Shown one piece after another: positions 36,319-45,100 of a stretch of DNA of 48,851 nt (positions are counted from its first letter, which is position 1; every line of letters begins with the position of its first letter). The stretch is from Bacteroidia bacterium (GTDB lineage: Bacteria; Bacteroidota; Bacteroidia; Flavobacteriales_E; Vicingaceae): assembly GCA_030429925.1 (NCBI GenBank), contig JAUIGQ010000004.1, forward strand, positions 1-48,851, read 5' to 3'. Made by a program: the position numbers and the translations under genes. The notes beneath the pieces were generated by a model. That model had not been told where the DNA came from and did no database searches. It was given only the letters and a program-made list of their open reading frames with translations.

Positions 36319-37449
36319 TTGAATACAAAAAGAAAGGTTCTTGTTTTTATTGATTGGTTCTATCCGGCATTTCGAGCAGGAGGGCCGGTAAAATCAGTTT
36401 ATAACCTTTGTGAAAATCTCTCTGATGATTTTGATTTCTATATCGTTTGTGGAAATAGAGATCTCAATGGACAATTGCTGGAGGTTGAGTTTGATCAATG
36501 GAATAAGGGTAGGTATTGGGTAATCTACCTCTCCAATGAAATGCAGAATGGGAAGAGTTATTTAAAGCTATATAATGAGATCCATGCGGATCTGGTCTAT
36601 TACAACAGTCTTTTTTCTATCAACTTTACTCTAAAGCCACTACTATTCTTAAGAAATACTTCTGCTACTCAACTGATCGCCCCGAGAGGAATGCTTGGTA
36701 AGGGTGCATTGAGCATCAAACCGATAAAGAAGAAGCTATTCCTATTACTGGCAAAACAATTGCTCTTCAATGGAAAGATCCATTGGCATGCTACGTCCAA
36801 GGAAGAGAGGGTTGAGATAAAAAGGTTGATTGGTGCTAAAAAGGTTCATTTGGCCTCCAATCTTGCAGCTGCCTTACCTTCAACACCTAATAGGATCGAA
36901 AAGCAAGTAAATGAATTAAAGATCTTTTTCCTATCTAGAATCTCTAAAAAGAAGAATTTGATCTTCCTTCTAAACCTTATGACCGAATTAAAGAGTTATA
37001 GCAGAATTTCATTGGATATATATGGTCCTATTGAAGAAGGAAACCATTGGAATGAGTGCAGGGAACTCATAGAGAGCGACAGCCGAATCAGCTATATGGG
37101 GGAGCTTCATCCGATTGAAGTTCCCAAAATGATCGACAGGCATCATCTGCTTGTCTTACCAACTTTGCATGAAAACTACGGACATGCTATCGCTGAGACT
37201 CTTTCTCAAGGGCGACCGGTTCTCTTATCCGACCAAACTCCCTGGAGAGGGCTTGAAGAATTGAATATAGGGATAGATCTGCCGATAGACCAGAGAGAAG
37301 AGTGGCTGAAAGGTATACTGAGGTACTACGAAATGGACGGACATATTTTTGAGCAACAGATCAATGCTTGTTTCGCTTACGCCAAAAGAAATATTGTAAA
37401 TTCGAAGCTTATAGAGGCGAGTCGAAAACTATTTGCGATCAATGAATAA
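36319..37449 (+). CDS. Family 4 glycosyltransferase
   Basis: 376 residues. VLVFIDWFYPAFRAGGPVKSVYNL is the typical N-terminus of WcaL/WbsX-type GT-B enzymes that bind a polyprenyl-linked acceptor; APRGMLGKGALSIKPIKKKL, IHWHATSKEERVEIKR and LPTLHENYGHAIAETLSQGRPVLLS complete the fold. The start is TTG at 36319. The 99-base gap before it shows no clear promoter or terminator. It overlaps the acetyltransferase gene by eight bases. Confidence 0.88.
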   Translation: MNTKRKVLVFIDWFYPAFRAGGPVKSVYNLCENLSDDFDFYIVCGNRDLNGQLLEVEFDQWNKGRYWVIYLSNEMQNGKSYLKLYNEIHADLVYYNSLFSINFTLKPLLFLRNTSATQLIAPRGMLGKGALSIKPIKKKLFLLLAKQLLFNGKIHWHATSKEERVEIKRLIGAKKVHLASNLAAALPSTPNRIEKQVNELKIFFLSRISKKKNLIFLLNLMTELKSYSRISLDIYGPIEEGNHWNECRELIESDSRISYMGELHPIEVPKMIDRHHLLVLPTLHENYGHAIAETLSQGRPVLLSDQTPWRGLEELNIGIDLPIDQREEWLKGILRYYEMDGHIFEQQINACFAYAKRNIVNSKLIEASRKLFAINE

Positions 37450-38002
37450 GGTAGATCTTTCTTCTTATGACAATTCTTGGTATGCTCCCGGAGGAGGAGC
37501 GCTAAAGAGGCTTCTTTGGTATTATGTAAACCTCCTTTTTTTTAAGAGCTATTGGTTTCCTTTCAGTGGCCTTAAAGTATTGTTACTGAGGGCTTTTGGC
37601 GCAAAGATAGGGAGGGGGTGTAATATGAAGCCCAATGTAAACATCAAGTATCCGTGGAAATTACAAATCGGGGATCATTGTTGGATCGGTGAGGGAGTCT
37701 GGATAGATAACCTTGATAAGGTCAATATTGGCAACCATGTTTGTTTATCTCAGGGCGCTTACTTGCTATGCGGGAATCACGATTATAAAAGTTCTTCCTT
37801 TGATCTGATCGTACAACCAATTGAGATTTGCGAAGGAGCATGGATTGGAGCGATGTCAATTGTAGCACCGGGAGTAAAGGTTGGCAGAAATGCCGTGCTA
37901 AGCGCAATGTCTATTGCTACTAAAGATTTGGAAGATGATCATATATACCAAGGAAACCCTGCTGTTCAAGTAAAGAAGAGAGAGATTGAAGCCAAAAGTT
38001 AG
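37442..38002 (+). CDS. WcaF-like colanic-acid-type acetyltransferase
   Basis: 186 residues from the ATG at 37442. An N-terminal YDNSWYAPGGGALKRLLWYYVN region is typical of WcaF/WcaB-like enzymes, followed by hexapeptide repeats (IGRGCNMKPNVNIKYPW, IGDHCWIGEGVWID, IGNHVCLSQGAYLLCGNH, AWIGAMSIVAPGVKVGRN). It would O-acetylate the lipid-linked repeat unit from acetyl-CoA in the cytoplasm, distinct from the periplasmic MBOAT route. It overlaps both neighbouring glycosyltransferase genes. Confidence 0.88.
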   Translation: MNKVDLSSYDNSWYAPGGGALKRLLWYYVNLLFFKSYWFPFSGLKVLLLRAFGAKIGRGCNMKPNVNIKYPWKLQIGDHCWIGEGVWIDNLDKVNIGNHVCLSQGAYLLCGNHDYKSSSFDLIVQPIEICEGAWIGAMSIVAPGVKVGRNAVLSAMSIATKDLEDDHIYQGNPAVQVKKREIEAKS

Positions 38003-38759
38003 CATTATTACTGTCTGCTACAACGCAGCAAGCACTTTAGAAGATACCATTCGTTCGGTCATTTCCCAAGATTATGAAAATTTGGAGTACATCATCATTG
38101 ATGGACAATCCACAGATGGGACTGTTGAGCTGATCAAGAAATACAGTAAGAGCATCAAGACTTTCATTTCAGAGCCCGATAAAGGGATGTATGATGCACT
38201 CAACAAAGGGATCGGTATGGCAAATGGAGAGATCATTGGGATGTTGAATTCAGATGATTTTTATATTGATTCTAAAGTCATTTCTGAGATCGTAAGTTTA
38301 ATGGATAGCTCGCATGCGGATGCTGCTTATGCCAACTTGTTTTATGTAGACCAGAAGGATACAGATAAGATTGTCAGAAAATGGAATTCTGGGCCTTACA
38401 AGCGAAAGAAGTTTATTTATGGATGGATGCCGCCTCATCCAACTTTCTTTGTAAAGAAGGAGCTCTATGAAAAATACGGGGGCTTCAATCTCGCATTTAA
38501 AAGCGCAGCGGATTATGAGTTGATGCTTAGATTCCTCTACAAGCACAATGCTAAGACTTCTTATTTGCCAAAGTTCATTGTGAAGATGAGAGTAGGAGGG
38601 ATGAGCAATGCTAATCTGATCAATAGACTAAAGGCGAATAGAGAGGATAAGCTAGCTTGGAAGGTAAATCAGGTCAAACATAGGCCGTATACTTTCTTGT
38701 TCAAGCCGCTGAGAAAGATCGTCCAATACATTGCTCCGAAAGCAAGTGTTAGGTCTTAA
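37986..38759 (+). CDS. Family 2 glycosyltransferase (WcaA/WcaE-like)
   Basis: 257 residues. KVSIITVCYNAASTLEDTIRSV and IIIDGQSTDGTVELI start the GT-A fold; EPDKGMYDALNKGIGMANGEI and IGMLNSDDFYID give the DxD region, the pattern of colanic-acid-type GT2 enzymes. It starts at TTG 37986, inside the end of the acetyltransferase gene. Its TAA overlaps the TAA of the convergent FkbM gene in the shared tetranucleotide TTAA. It is the last plus-strand gene of the cluster. Confidence 0.92.
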   Translation: MKPKVSIITVCYNAASTLEDTIRSVISQDYENLEYIIIDGQSTDGTVELIKKYSKSIKTFISEPDKGMYDALNKGIGMANGEIIGMLNSDDFYIDSKVISEIVSLMDSSHADAAYANLFYVDQKDTDKIVRKWNSGPYKRKKFIYGWMPPHPTFFVKKELYEKYGGFNLAFKSAADYELMLRFLYKHNAKTSYLPKFIVKMRVGGMSNANLINRLKANREDKLAWKVNQVKHRPYTFLFKPLRKIVQYIAPKASVRS

Positions 38760-39625
38760 GTATTACTGCTTAGTCTATCAATGAATTGAAATTTTTTTGA
38801 AGAGGGCGAGAGCAGATAATCACAATGATCAATTCTGGAATGAATTCCGAACTCATTTAGTGGGGTCAATTGTATCACCTTTTTATCTTTCTTAATGATT
38901 CTGTAGATCGAATAGTTTATCTGCTTGAGAAGTTCCACAATTTTATTTTGTCTTTCCAGTCTAAACTTATTCTCCTCAGAGTACACGGGAAGAATTTCTA
39001 TAAGGATCAGTGGTTTTTTGACCTCTATAATCTTTGCTAGTACTTCCAGAACTTCTAATTCTGCACCTTCAACATCGATCTTTATGACCGAGAGTTCTTT
39101 TTCAGCTAACACCTTTTCCGCCTCTGATCCCTCAATAGCTGCAATGTATTTTGTAAAAGCGATGGGCTGATCAGGTCGGTAATCTTGAAGAATACTTGCA
39201 GTTCCATCTGTATTGTTCTTATAGTAAAAGAATAATTTCTCGATACCGTTCCGATTGAATATTCCTGCCGGTATCAGTTCTGCCTGAAAAGAATTTACAT
39301 CGATTAATTGTTGAACATAGGAATTGCAATTGAAATTAGGTTCAAAACCAATATAATCTACTTCCGGTTGTACCGATTTAAGTTTGATCAAAGTTTGACC
39401 AATGTTTACACCTATATCCATGAAGGTACCTTTGGACTCATTGTGAATGTCGTGAAGGATCTGTATCATCCATCTCTCTGACAGATGTAAGTTAGGGTAT
39501 CCTGTGCCACCTAGAACAGGGACCATGATCTTTTTACCAGAGATGGTAATTGGAACTACTAAGTTGAAATACTTTAGGAGCTTAGCCTTGTGAAGAAGTT
39601 TCGCAAGTAAGTGTTTTAAATTCAT
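38756..39625 (-). CDS. FkbM family methyltransferase 2
   Basis: 289 residues. TFMDIGVNIGQTLIKLKS (~67-84) is the SAM motif, IGFEPNFNCNSYVQQLID is motif II, and VIKIDVEGAELEVLEVL is the FkbM signature. It closes the cluster on the opposite strand with its stop codon interleaved with that of the glycosyltransferase. It is not close in sequence to the first FkbM protein. A one-mismatch -7 element (TATATTTA) lies ~40 bases upstream. Methylation of the polymer or its lipid carrier is a guess. Confidence 0.87.
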   Translation of the reverse strand: MNLKHLLAKLLHKAKLLKYFNLVVPITISGKKIMVPVLGGTGYPNLHLSERWMIQILHDIHNESKGTFMDIGVNIGQTLIKLKSVQPEVDYIGFEPNFNCNSYVQQLIDVNSFQAELIPAGIFNRNGIEKLFFYYKNNTDGTASILQDYRPDQPIAFTKYIAAIEGSEAEKVLAEKELSVIKIDVEGAELEVLEVLAKIIEVKKPLILIEILPVYSEENKFRLERQNKIVELLKQINYSIYRIIKKDKKVIQLTPLNEFGIHSRIDHCDYLLSPSSKKFQFIDRLSSNT

Positions 39626-39755
39626 TTACAATAGATTCAACAAACTGAACAACTGTAAATATATAGATAATAATCAGACAGTTAGGGGAAATAGTAAGAG
39701 TAGCTTCATTCCGTATTAGCTACTCAAAGTGAAGTGGGATGAGAAATGGTAGAAT

Positions 39756-40661
39756 TTAGAACTTAGTTCTTTTCCTTCTTCTATTGATGATACTATTGTA
39801 TCTGGATCGGTAGAAGTTGTTGCCCAAGTCAATAACGTAGGAAAGCTGCAATTGGACCAACCAATAACCATCATTGGTATCTGGATTACCTCTTCTACTG
39901 CCCGGCTTATAAAATCCTTTATTCGGAAGGTCGGGATTACCTCTTTCATAAGCTTCATCACTTCTATTGTCAAAATAATCTGATTCAACATATGGAAGCT
40001 CCGTCTCATAGGCATAATCCGTGCTGACATCATCTAGATAATCAGTGAAGGTAAATCTATAGCCTAAGTCTAGACCTAGTCTTGTTCTTTTTGAAAAAGT
40101 AAAGTTAGCTGCTAACCCAACAGGAACCATTAGAGATCCATATCCATATTCATTTTCAATACCTTCAGTTGCCAACGGTCTTAGATCATACCATTTACCT
40201 TCGTATTGAGCTTGAGGAAAAAACCATAAATAGCCAATTCCTGCATATGCTGAAGTGCTAAAATCAATTCTAGATCTTCTGCTTAGATCATTGATTGCGA
40301 TAAAAGCAAACTCAGCTGTAAGACCTACTTCAATGATATCTGTTCTAAAGCTAAGATTCCTTGCAATTCTAGAAGGTTCATCCGATAAACTGTCTGCTGC
40401 TGCAATTCTTACCCAATTGGCGCTAAGTCTTGCGCCAAGTCTTCTGGTAAAATTGTATCTGTAAAAACCACCTACCGCAGATCGGAAGTTTCTGGCTTCA
40501 GCATTAAAGGGAGCAAACTGAAATCCCTTAGATCCACCATTGCCGATCTCACCAACATAGTGTGATGATCCCAGACTAAGTCCGAAGTCCATACTGTACT
40601 GTGAACGGCTTATTCCAACCATTCCCAAAATACAAATCGATAGAATGAATAGCTTTTTCAT
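39756..40661 (-). CDS. DUF6089 outer-membrane barrel protein, copy A
   Basis: 301 residues with a signal peptide (MKKLFILSICILGMVGISRS). The mature start SQYSMDFGLSLGSSHYVGEIGN, alternating beta strands rich in Tyr/Phe, and YRFTFTDYLDDVSTDY identify the Bacteroidota DUF6089 family, predicted outer-membrane beta-barrels. The end is basic (RSRYNSIINRRRKRTKF). The function of the family is unknown. A close paralogue lies 355 bases upstream on the same strand. A full promoter match lies five bases before the ATG. Confidence 0.87.
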   Translation of the reverse strand: MKKLFILSICILGMVGISRSQYSMDFGLSLGSSHYVGEIGNGGSKGFQFAPFNAEARNFRSAVGGFYRYNFTRRLGARLSANWVRIAAADSLSDEPSRIARNLSFRTDIIEVGLTAEFAFIAINDLSRRSRIDFSTSAYAGIGYLWFFPQAQYEGKWYDLRPLATEGIENEYGYGSLMVPVGLAANFTFSKRTRLGLDLGYRFTFTDYLDDVSTDYAYETELPYVESDYFDNRSDEAYERGNPDLPNKGFYKPGSRRGNPDTNDGYWLVQLQLSYVIDLGNNFYRSRYNSIINRRRKRTKF

Positions 40662-40666
40662 CCCTG

Positions 40667-40699
40667 CAAATATATCATTATCATTTAAAGAGAACGCAA
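40667..40699 (-). promoter_or_regulatory. Bacteroidota-type promoter of DUF6089 copy A
   Basis: On the minus strand, TTG (40697-40699), a 22-base spacer and TATATTTG (40667-40674) match TTG-N(17-23)-TAnnTTTG fully. The -7 element ends only five bases before the ATG at 40661, so the transcript would have almost no leader. Confidence 0.55.
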
Positions 40700-40899
40700 T
40701 TTCTGCAATTCTTGAAGAATAAAAGTAAGATTTTTATCGAAAAAAGGACACTTCATTAATTAACCAATCCATTACAAATCAGTAATTACGGATTACAGGT
40801 TGGCTTACCAGTACAGTTTGGAGTGTCTGATGAGAAGAGATAGGTGAGCGCGCAGCAAGATTTTCTAGCATTAGTTCGCAGAGCATTTAATTGTTTTAG

Positions 40900-40923
40900 A
40901 TCTTAGCTCTTGAATCTTAGCTC
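40900..40923. repeat. Two-copy short tandem repeat
   Basis: ATCTTAGCTC occurs at 40900 and again at 40914, a 14-base period. The second copy is followed by ATGACTC. It is probably simple-sequence drift. Confidence 0.6.
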
Positions 40924-40939
40924 ATGACTCTTTCTTCCC

Positions 40940-40993
40940 CAATCAAGACAATCAAACAATCAAACAATCTCTCAATCAAGACAATCAAACAAT
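40940..40993. repeat. Two 21-base direct repeats made of AATCAAAC octamers
   Basis: Identical 21-base copies at 40940-40960 and 40973-40993 lie 33 bases apart. Inside them the octamer AATCAAAC recurs with an 8-base step. The octamer period is the same as in the larger array at 47196. Only two copies and no consistent spacer, so this is not a CRISPR. Confidence 0.7.
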
Positions 40994-41016
40994 TAGACAT
41001 TCTCCGTCCTCCGTCC

Positions 41017-41928
41017 TTATTTAAAATACACCCCTCTATTTTTTCTGGGCTTGTGGGATTTATTTTTCCTTAGCCTATTCCTGCCTTTTTCTAGTTGAAT
41101 GACGTAGGAAACTTGAAGAGAAACGGTAAAATACCCATCGTTGGTTTCAGGATTGCCTCTTGCTTTTCCGGGGATATATGCTTCGGGCTGAGGAAGGTCC
41201 TCTCTGCCTTTCAAATAGGCTTCCTCGCTTCTATTAGCAAAATAGATTGATTCATTGTAGGGCAATTCTTCTGCCTCAGCATAATCTGTGCTCACATCAT
41301 CAAGGTAATCGGTCAAGGTGAACCGATAACAGAAATCTATTCCCAATCGCCATTGTTCAGAAAAGGTAAAATTAAAATTCATTCCCATTGGAAAGATCAT
41401 GGAACCAAGACCATATGCATTTTCCTCTCCTTCAGTAGCAAGAGGCCTTAGATTATATCTTACATTATTATAGGTGGCGGTAGGATAAAAGAGCATATAC
41501 CCAATTCCCAAATAAACATTGGCTGCAAAATCTTTTTTGGTTCTAGGATTTCCAAAGCTTGTATTGATGAAACTATATTCTCCTCTCATGGAAAATTCAA
41601 CCAGATCAGTTCTAAAGCTCAAATTCCGTCCAACCCTGGAGGGTTCATCCGACAAACTATCTGCACCTGCAATTCTAACCCAATTCACATCCAATCTAGC
41701 TGCAATTCTTCTTTTGAAATTGTATCTAAAGAAACCACCCATAGTTCCGCTGGTGGCATCCGGTTGTGTATAGAGAATAAATGGTTTGAAACCTTTTGAT
41801 CCGGCATTTCCGATCTCGCCAATATAGGTAGAGACTCCGGTGTTCAAACCAAAGTCCATACTGTATTGAGCCCTGCTTAACCCAAGGAAACAGATAAAGA
41901 AGAAAGAAAAAAGGACTGCCTTTTTCAT
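41017..41928 (-). CDS. DUF6089 outer-membrane barrel protein, copy B
   Basis: 303 residues, signal peptide MKKAVLFSFFFICFLGLSRA. It is clearly a paralogue of copy A: AQYSMDFGLNTGVSTYIGEIGN, RYNFKRRIAARLDVNWVRIA, DSLSDEPSRVGRNLSFRTDL, LRPLATEGEENAYGLGSM and FTLTDYLDDVSTDYAEAEELPY align along the whole length. It too ends in a basic tail (RKNKSHKPRKNRGVYFK). Tandem duplication followed by divergence is the simplest history. TATCTTTG at 41934-41941 on its strand ends five bases before the ATG, as in copy A. Function unknown. Confidence 0.87.
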   Translation of the reverse strand: MKKAVLFSFFFICFLGLSRAQYSMDFGLNTGVSTYIGEIGNAGSKGFKPFILYTQPDATSGTMGGFFRYNFKRRIAARLDVNWVRIAGADSLSDEPSRVGRNLSFRTDLVEFSMRGEYSFINTSFGNPRTKKDFAANVYLGIGYMLFYPTATYNNVRYNLRPLATEGEENAYGLGSMIFPMGMNFNFTFSEQWRLGIDFCYRFTLTDYLDDVSTDYAEAEELPYNESIYFANRSEEAYLKGREDLPQPEAYIPGKARGNPETNDGYFTVSLQVSYVIQLEKGRNRLRKNKSHKPRKNRGVYFK

Positions 41929-41933
41929 AGGTC

Positions 41934-41941
41934 CAAAGATA
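41934..41941 (-). promoter_or_regulatory. Candidate -7 element of DUF6089 copy B
   Basis: TATCTTTG on the minus strand fits TAnnTTTG exactly and lies five bases from the ATG, the same geometry as copy A. The nearest upstream TTG is 27 bases away, longer than usual. The rest of the 239-base divergent gap to 42168 is AT-rich with a palindrome AATACGTATT near 42000. Confidence 0.4.
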
Positions 41942-42167
41942 TCAATAGTTAAAACATAAATAGTTGACCAACTGTTTACTTCGGTACATTTTATCTAATA
42001 CGTATTTATTTACGTTAGGGATATTTAGATAAGAGATATTAGTTTTAGAAAACCAAGCCCGACTCTAAAATTTCTCCTGTATTAAAACATTTTGCGAAAT
42101 TTGACAACCATGAGGCAACCATCTGACGATTATGCGTCATAGAGGTGAAATCAGGAAAATTAATCTT

Positions 42168-45100
42168 ATGAAAAAGTTACTTTTAATTCTAGCAATCTTA
42201 TTTGCATCCCAAGGAGCCGTAAAGGCGTCACACGTTTTAGGTGGCGAGATCCGATGGGACTGCCTATCCAATGGTAGGTTCGTATTCTACGCCAAAGTAT
42301 TCCGTGATTGTACGGGTATTACTTATCCATTTGATACAAAAACCTTGGATATTGTTGGTTCTCCCTTACCAAGGAATGCAAACAATGGATTTATTTCAAG
42401 TATCGTACTTCAGCCGGATTCCGGAAAGTGGATACAGAATAGGTATGGAGATACATCACCCACTTGTAAGCCCGGTGGTGAGACCATTACCTGCGGAGAC
42501 GGTGATGAAGGTTCTGTTCAGCAGTTCTTTTTCAAGTCAAGCCCTATTCAATTAAGAGGAACTCCTCCATCTAATGGATGGAAATTCTATTTGCAACAGC
42601 CTTGTTGTAGACCTAATGTTACCAACCTTGCAGGTGGAGGTACCATGATGTTGAGAGCGGTGATGTATCCTGATGCTAATAACACCCCTGTTGACCAATG
42701 TCATGACTCTTCTCCTGAATTCTTGGCTTTGCCAACCAATATGCTTTGTAGAGGGTATGAGTTTACCTACAACCACACAGCAATTGATAGAGACTTAGAT
42801 TCATTGGTTTATGCTTGGGATAGAACCTATAATACCCCACCTGCTGCTCCTCAGCCGGTGCCTTATGCAAATGGATTTAGTCCAACCAGCCCAACTCCTA
42901 GTAATAATAATGATATTGCCGCTTCAATGGACCCATTGACCGGTCAGATCAGAATGGGTGTATGGAGCGGTTCTCCTAATACTTTGGATTACCTTACTGT
43001 TGTGAGAGTTGATGCTTGGAGAGGAGGAACAGTGATCGCTTCGGTATTTAGAGAGATCCCTTTCGTATTCTTCGATTGTCCTAGACTGCCAAGCGGACAG
43101 ATCAACAGACCGCCCTCTATCTTTATTGATGGAGATTCTGCTGATGGGATTATTGTTGATATTGTAGCCGGACAAACGGTTAGTATTCCATTCCAGGCCA
43201 GAGACCTCGACTTTTCAGGAGGTGTGCCGGGACTGCAGAAGATTACGGTTGAACCTGCCGGTTTTATGTTCTCTAGAGACCTTCAGGATAATGAGTATTG
43301 TTATTACCCAGACCCAAGTCCAACAGAGAAAGCTAGTTGCGCTACCTTAAGAGACCAGGATCCGGTATTTAATGGAATTGCTGAACCACCAAGATTTGAA
43401 ATTGCCGGATATGCCGGTATTGCAACAGAATTCGTTTGGGAGACTCGTTGTCACCACATTGCAACCCAAAATACAGGGGTAGTAGGTCAGAACCAGGGTA
43501 TCTATAACTTCGTTATGCGTACCTATGACGACCACTGTCCGATCCCGGGTATCAACTACCCAACCATTACGGTGAGGGTGCGTGACCCATTGCCATTGTT
43601 GCAGCCTATTATGAAAGGGCTATCGGTGAACCTGGATGGAAGTGTTACCTATCAGTGGGCACCACCGCTAGATACTGCCTATACCTTCGCAAGATATCAT
43701 GTTGAGTTTTCTCAACCTAACAATAATTTCCCTGCAACAGCTTATATATCTCTGGATACTAATGAAAGAAGATATAGAAGTGAAAGAAGATCGAATGGAA
43801 TTAGAATATATCAGCCTCAATTAGCTGACCCTAATTTGGCAGATTTATTAAAGCCGGTAAACAGAGACTTCTATTTGAGAATGCGATCTGTTTCCGGTTG
43901 TAAGCAGAACATTAGGTCTGATTGGTCGCAGCCGGCAAGAGTGATCGAGCCTACTGTTTCTCCTTCAGGGAACTTCCCTTCAGAGCCACGCAGATCTAAA
44001 GCTACTATCAACTGGAATAGAGCGAAATCAAACAATGCCCCTACACATCCATACTATTTGTATGAGTCGCCAACAAAGTATTATATCTGGACCAATGACC
44101 AATATTCAGCTGTTGGGCCTGATTATCCAGGGTTGGCTGTAAATGGAAACTGGGTGTTGAGAGGTTCTACTTCAGGTACTTCTTTCCAAGTAGCTTCTAC
44201 TACTTGTAGTGGTGATGTAGCCTTTAGGGTAGAAGCAAGAGATACCATTATCTCTTACCTTCAAGGTCATGGGCCACCCTCAGATAGTTTGGATACCATG
44301 GTATTCAGTACTTGGAGTGTGATCGATACCATGTTCATGAAGAATCCGGGAGCTATTCCAAATCCAAAGTATGATACTTTGGAAGTAAGAGAGAATGGAG
44401 ACATCTGGATGAAAGTAGATGCCGGTAATGCAGGTACTACAGGTGAGTACAGGATCTATAGAAATTCTGTGAACAAGACGAACCTATTGGGAACTATTGT
44501 GAAGCCTGAAGATACTTTGCTTGTAACTACTCTAGACGGACAGTTGAACGCCTATGATATCATTATTGAAGGTGTAGATGAGTGTGATACAACCATCAAA
44601 GAGTTGAGTAATACTTATCAAACCTGGATACCAACAGGTAACTTCCCTAATGATCCATGTGATCCAAGCTATAATTTGAACTGGATCAATCCTACAGGAT
44701 TCCCTACAGGAGTGAGAGGGTACCGAGTTTACAGAAGGGTTAAAGAAACCGGTGCAACTAATTTTACAGCTTGGGAATTGGTGAAAACAGTAACCGGTGC
44801 AAATAATACAACTACTACTGTTACTGCTCGGGCAAATACTGAATACCGATTCAAGATCGTAGCTTATGATGATGAAGATGCGGTGATCATTTCTGCAGAG
44901 CACTACCTTGCCGTGGGTAATAAGAGAACTTATGAAGTAGTTCAGGCTCCTGAAATGAGATGTTCCTATGTGAATGATGATGGAACAGTATCATTGTACT
45001 TTATTCCTGCTGATCCTTCGGTGGATCCATCAATAGATACTACAGGAAACTGGGTTTCTTATCAATTCCAGTATAGAATCAAAGGAGCGAACAATTGGAC

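Larger units (their letters stand above)
40662..41016. other. 355-base intergenic region between the DUF6089 copies
   Basis: The first ~40 bases carry the promoter of copy A. The rest holds no open frame with a recognisable product. Two kinds of short repeats are present: a 14-base-period pair containing ATCTTAGCTC (40900-40909 and 40914-40923) and a pair of 21-base copies at 40940-40960 and 40973-40993 built from AATCAAAC octamers. No RNA gene is evident. Confidence 0.7.

Noticed and set aside
40940-40993. Possible CRISPR-like array
   Set aside because: Only two 21-base repeats, a 12-base gap, octamer substructure and no cas genes.
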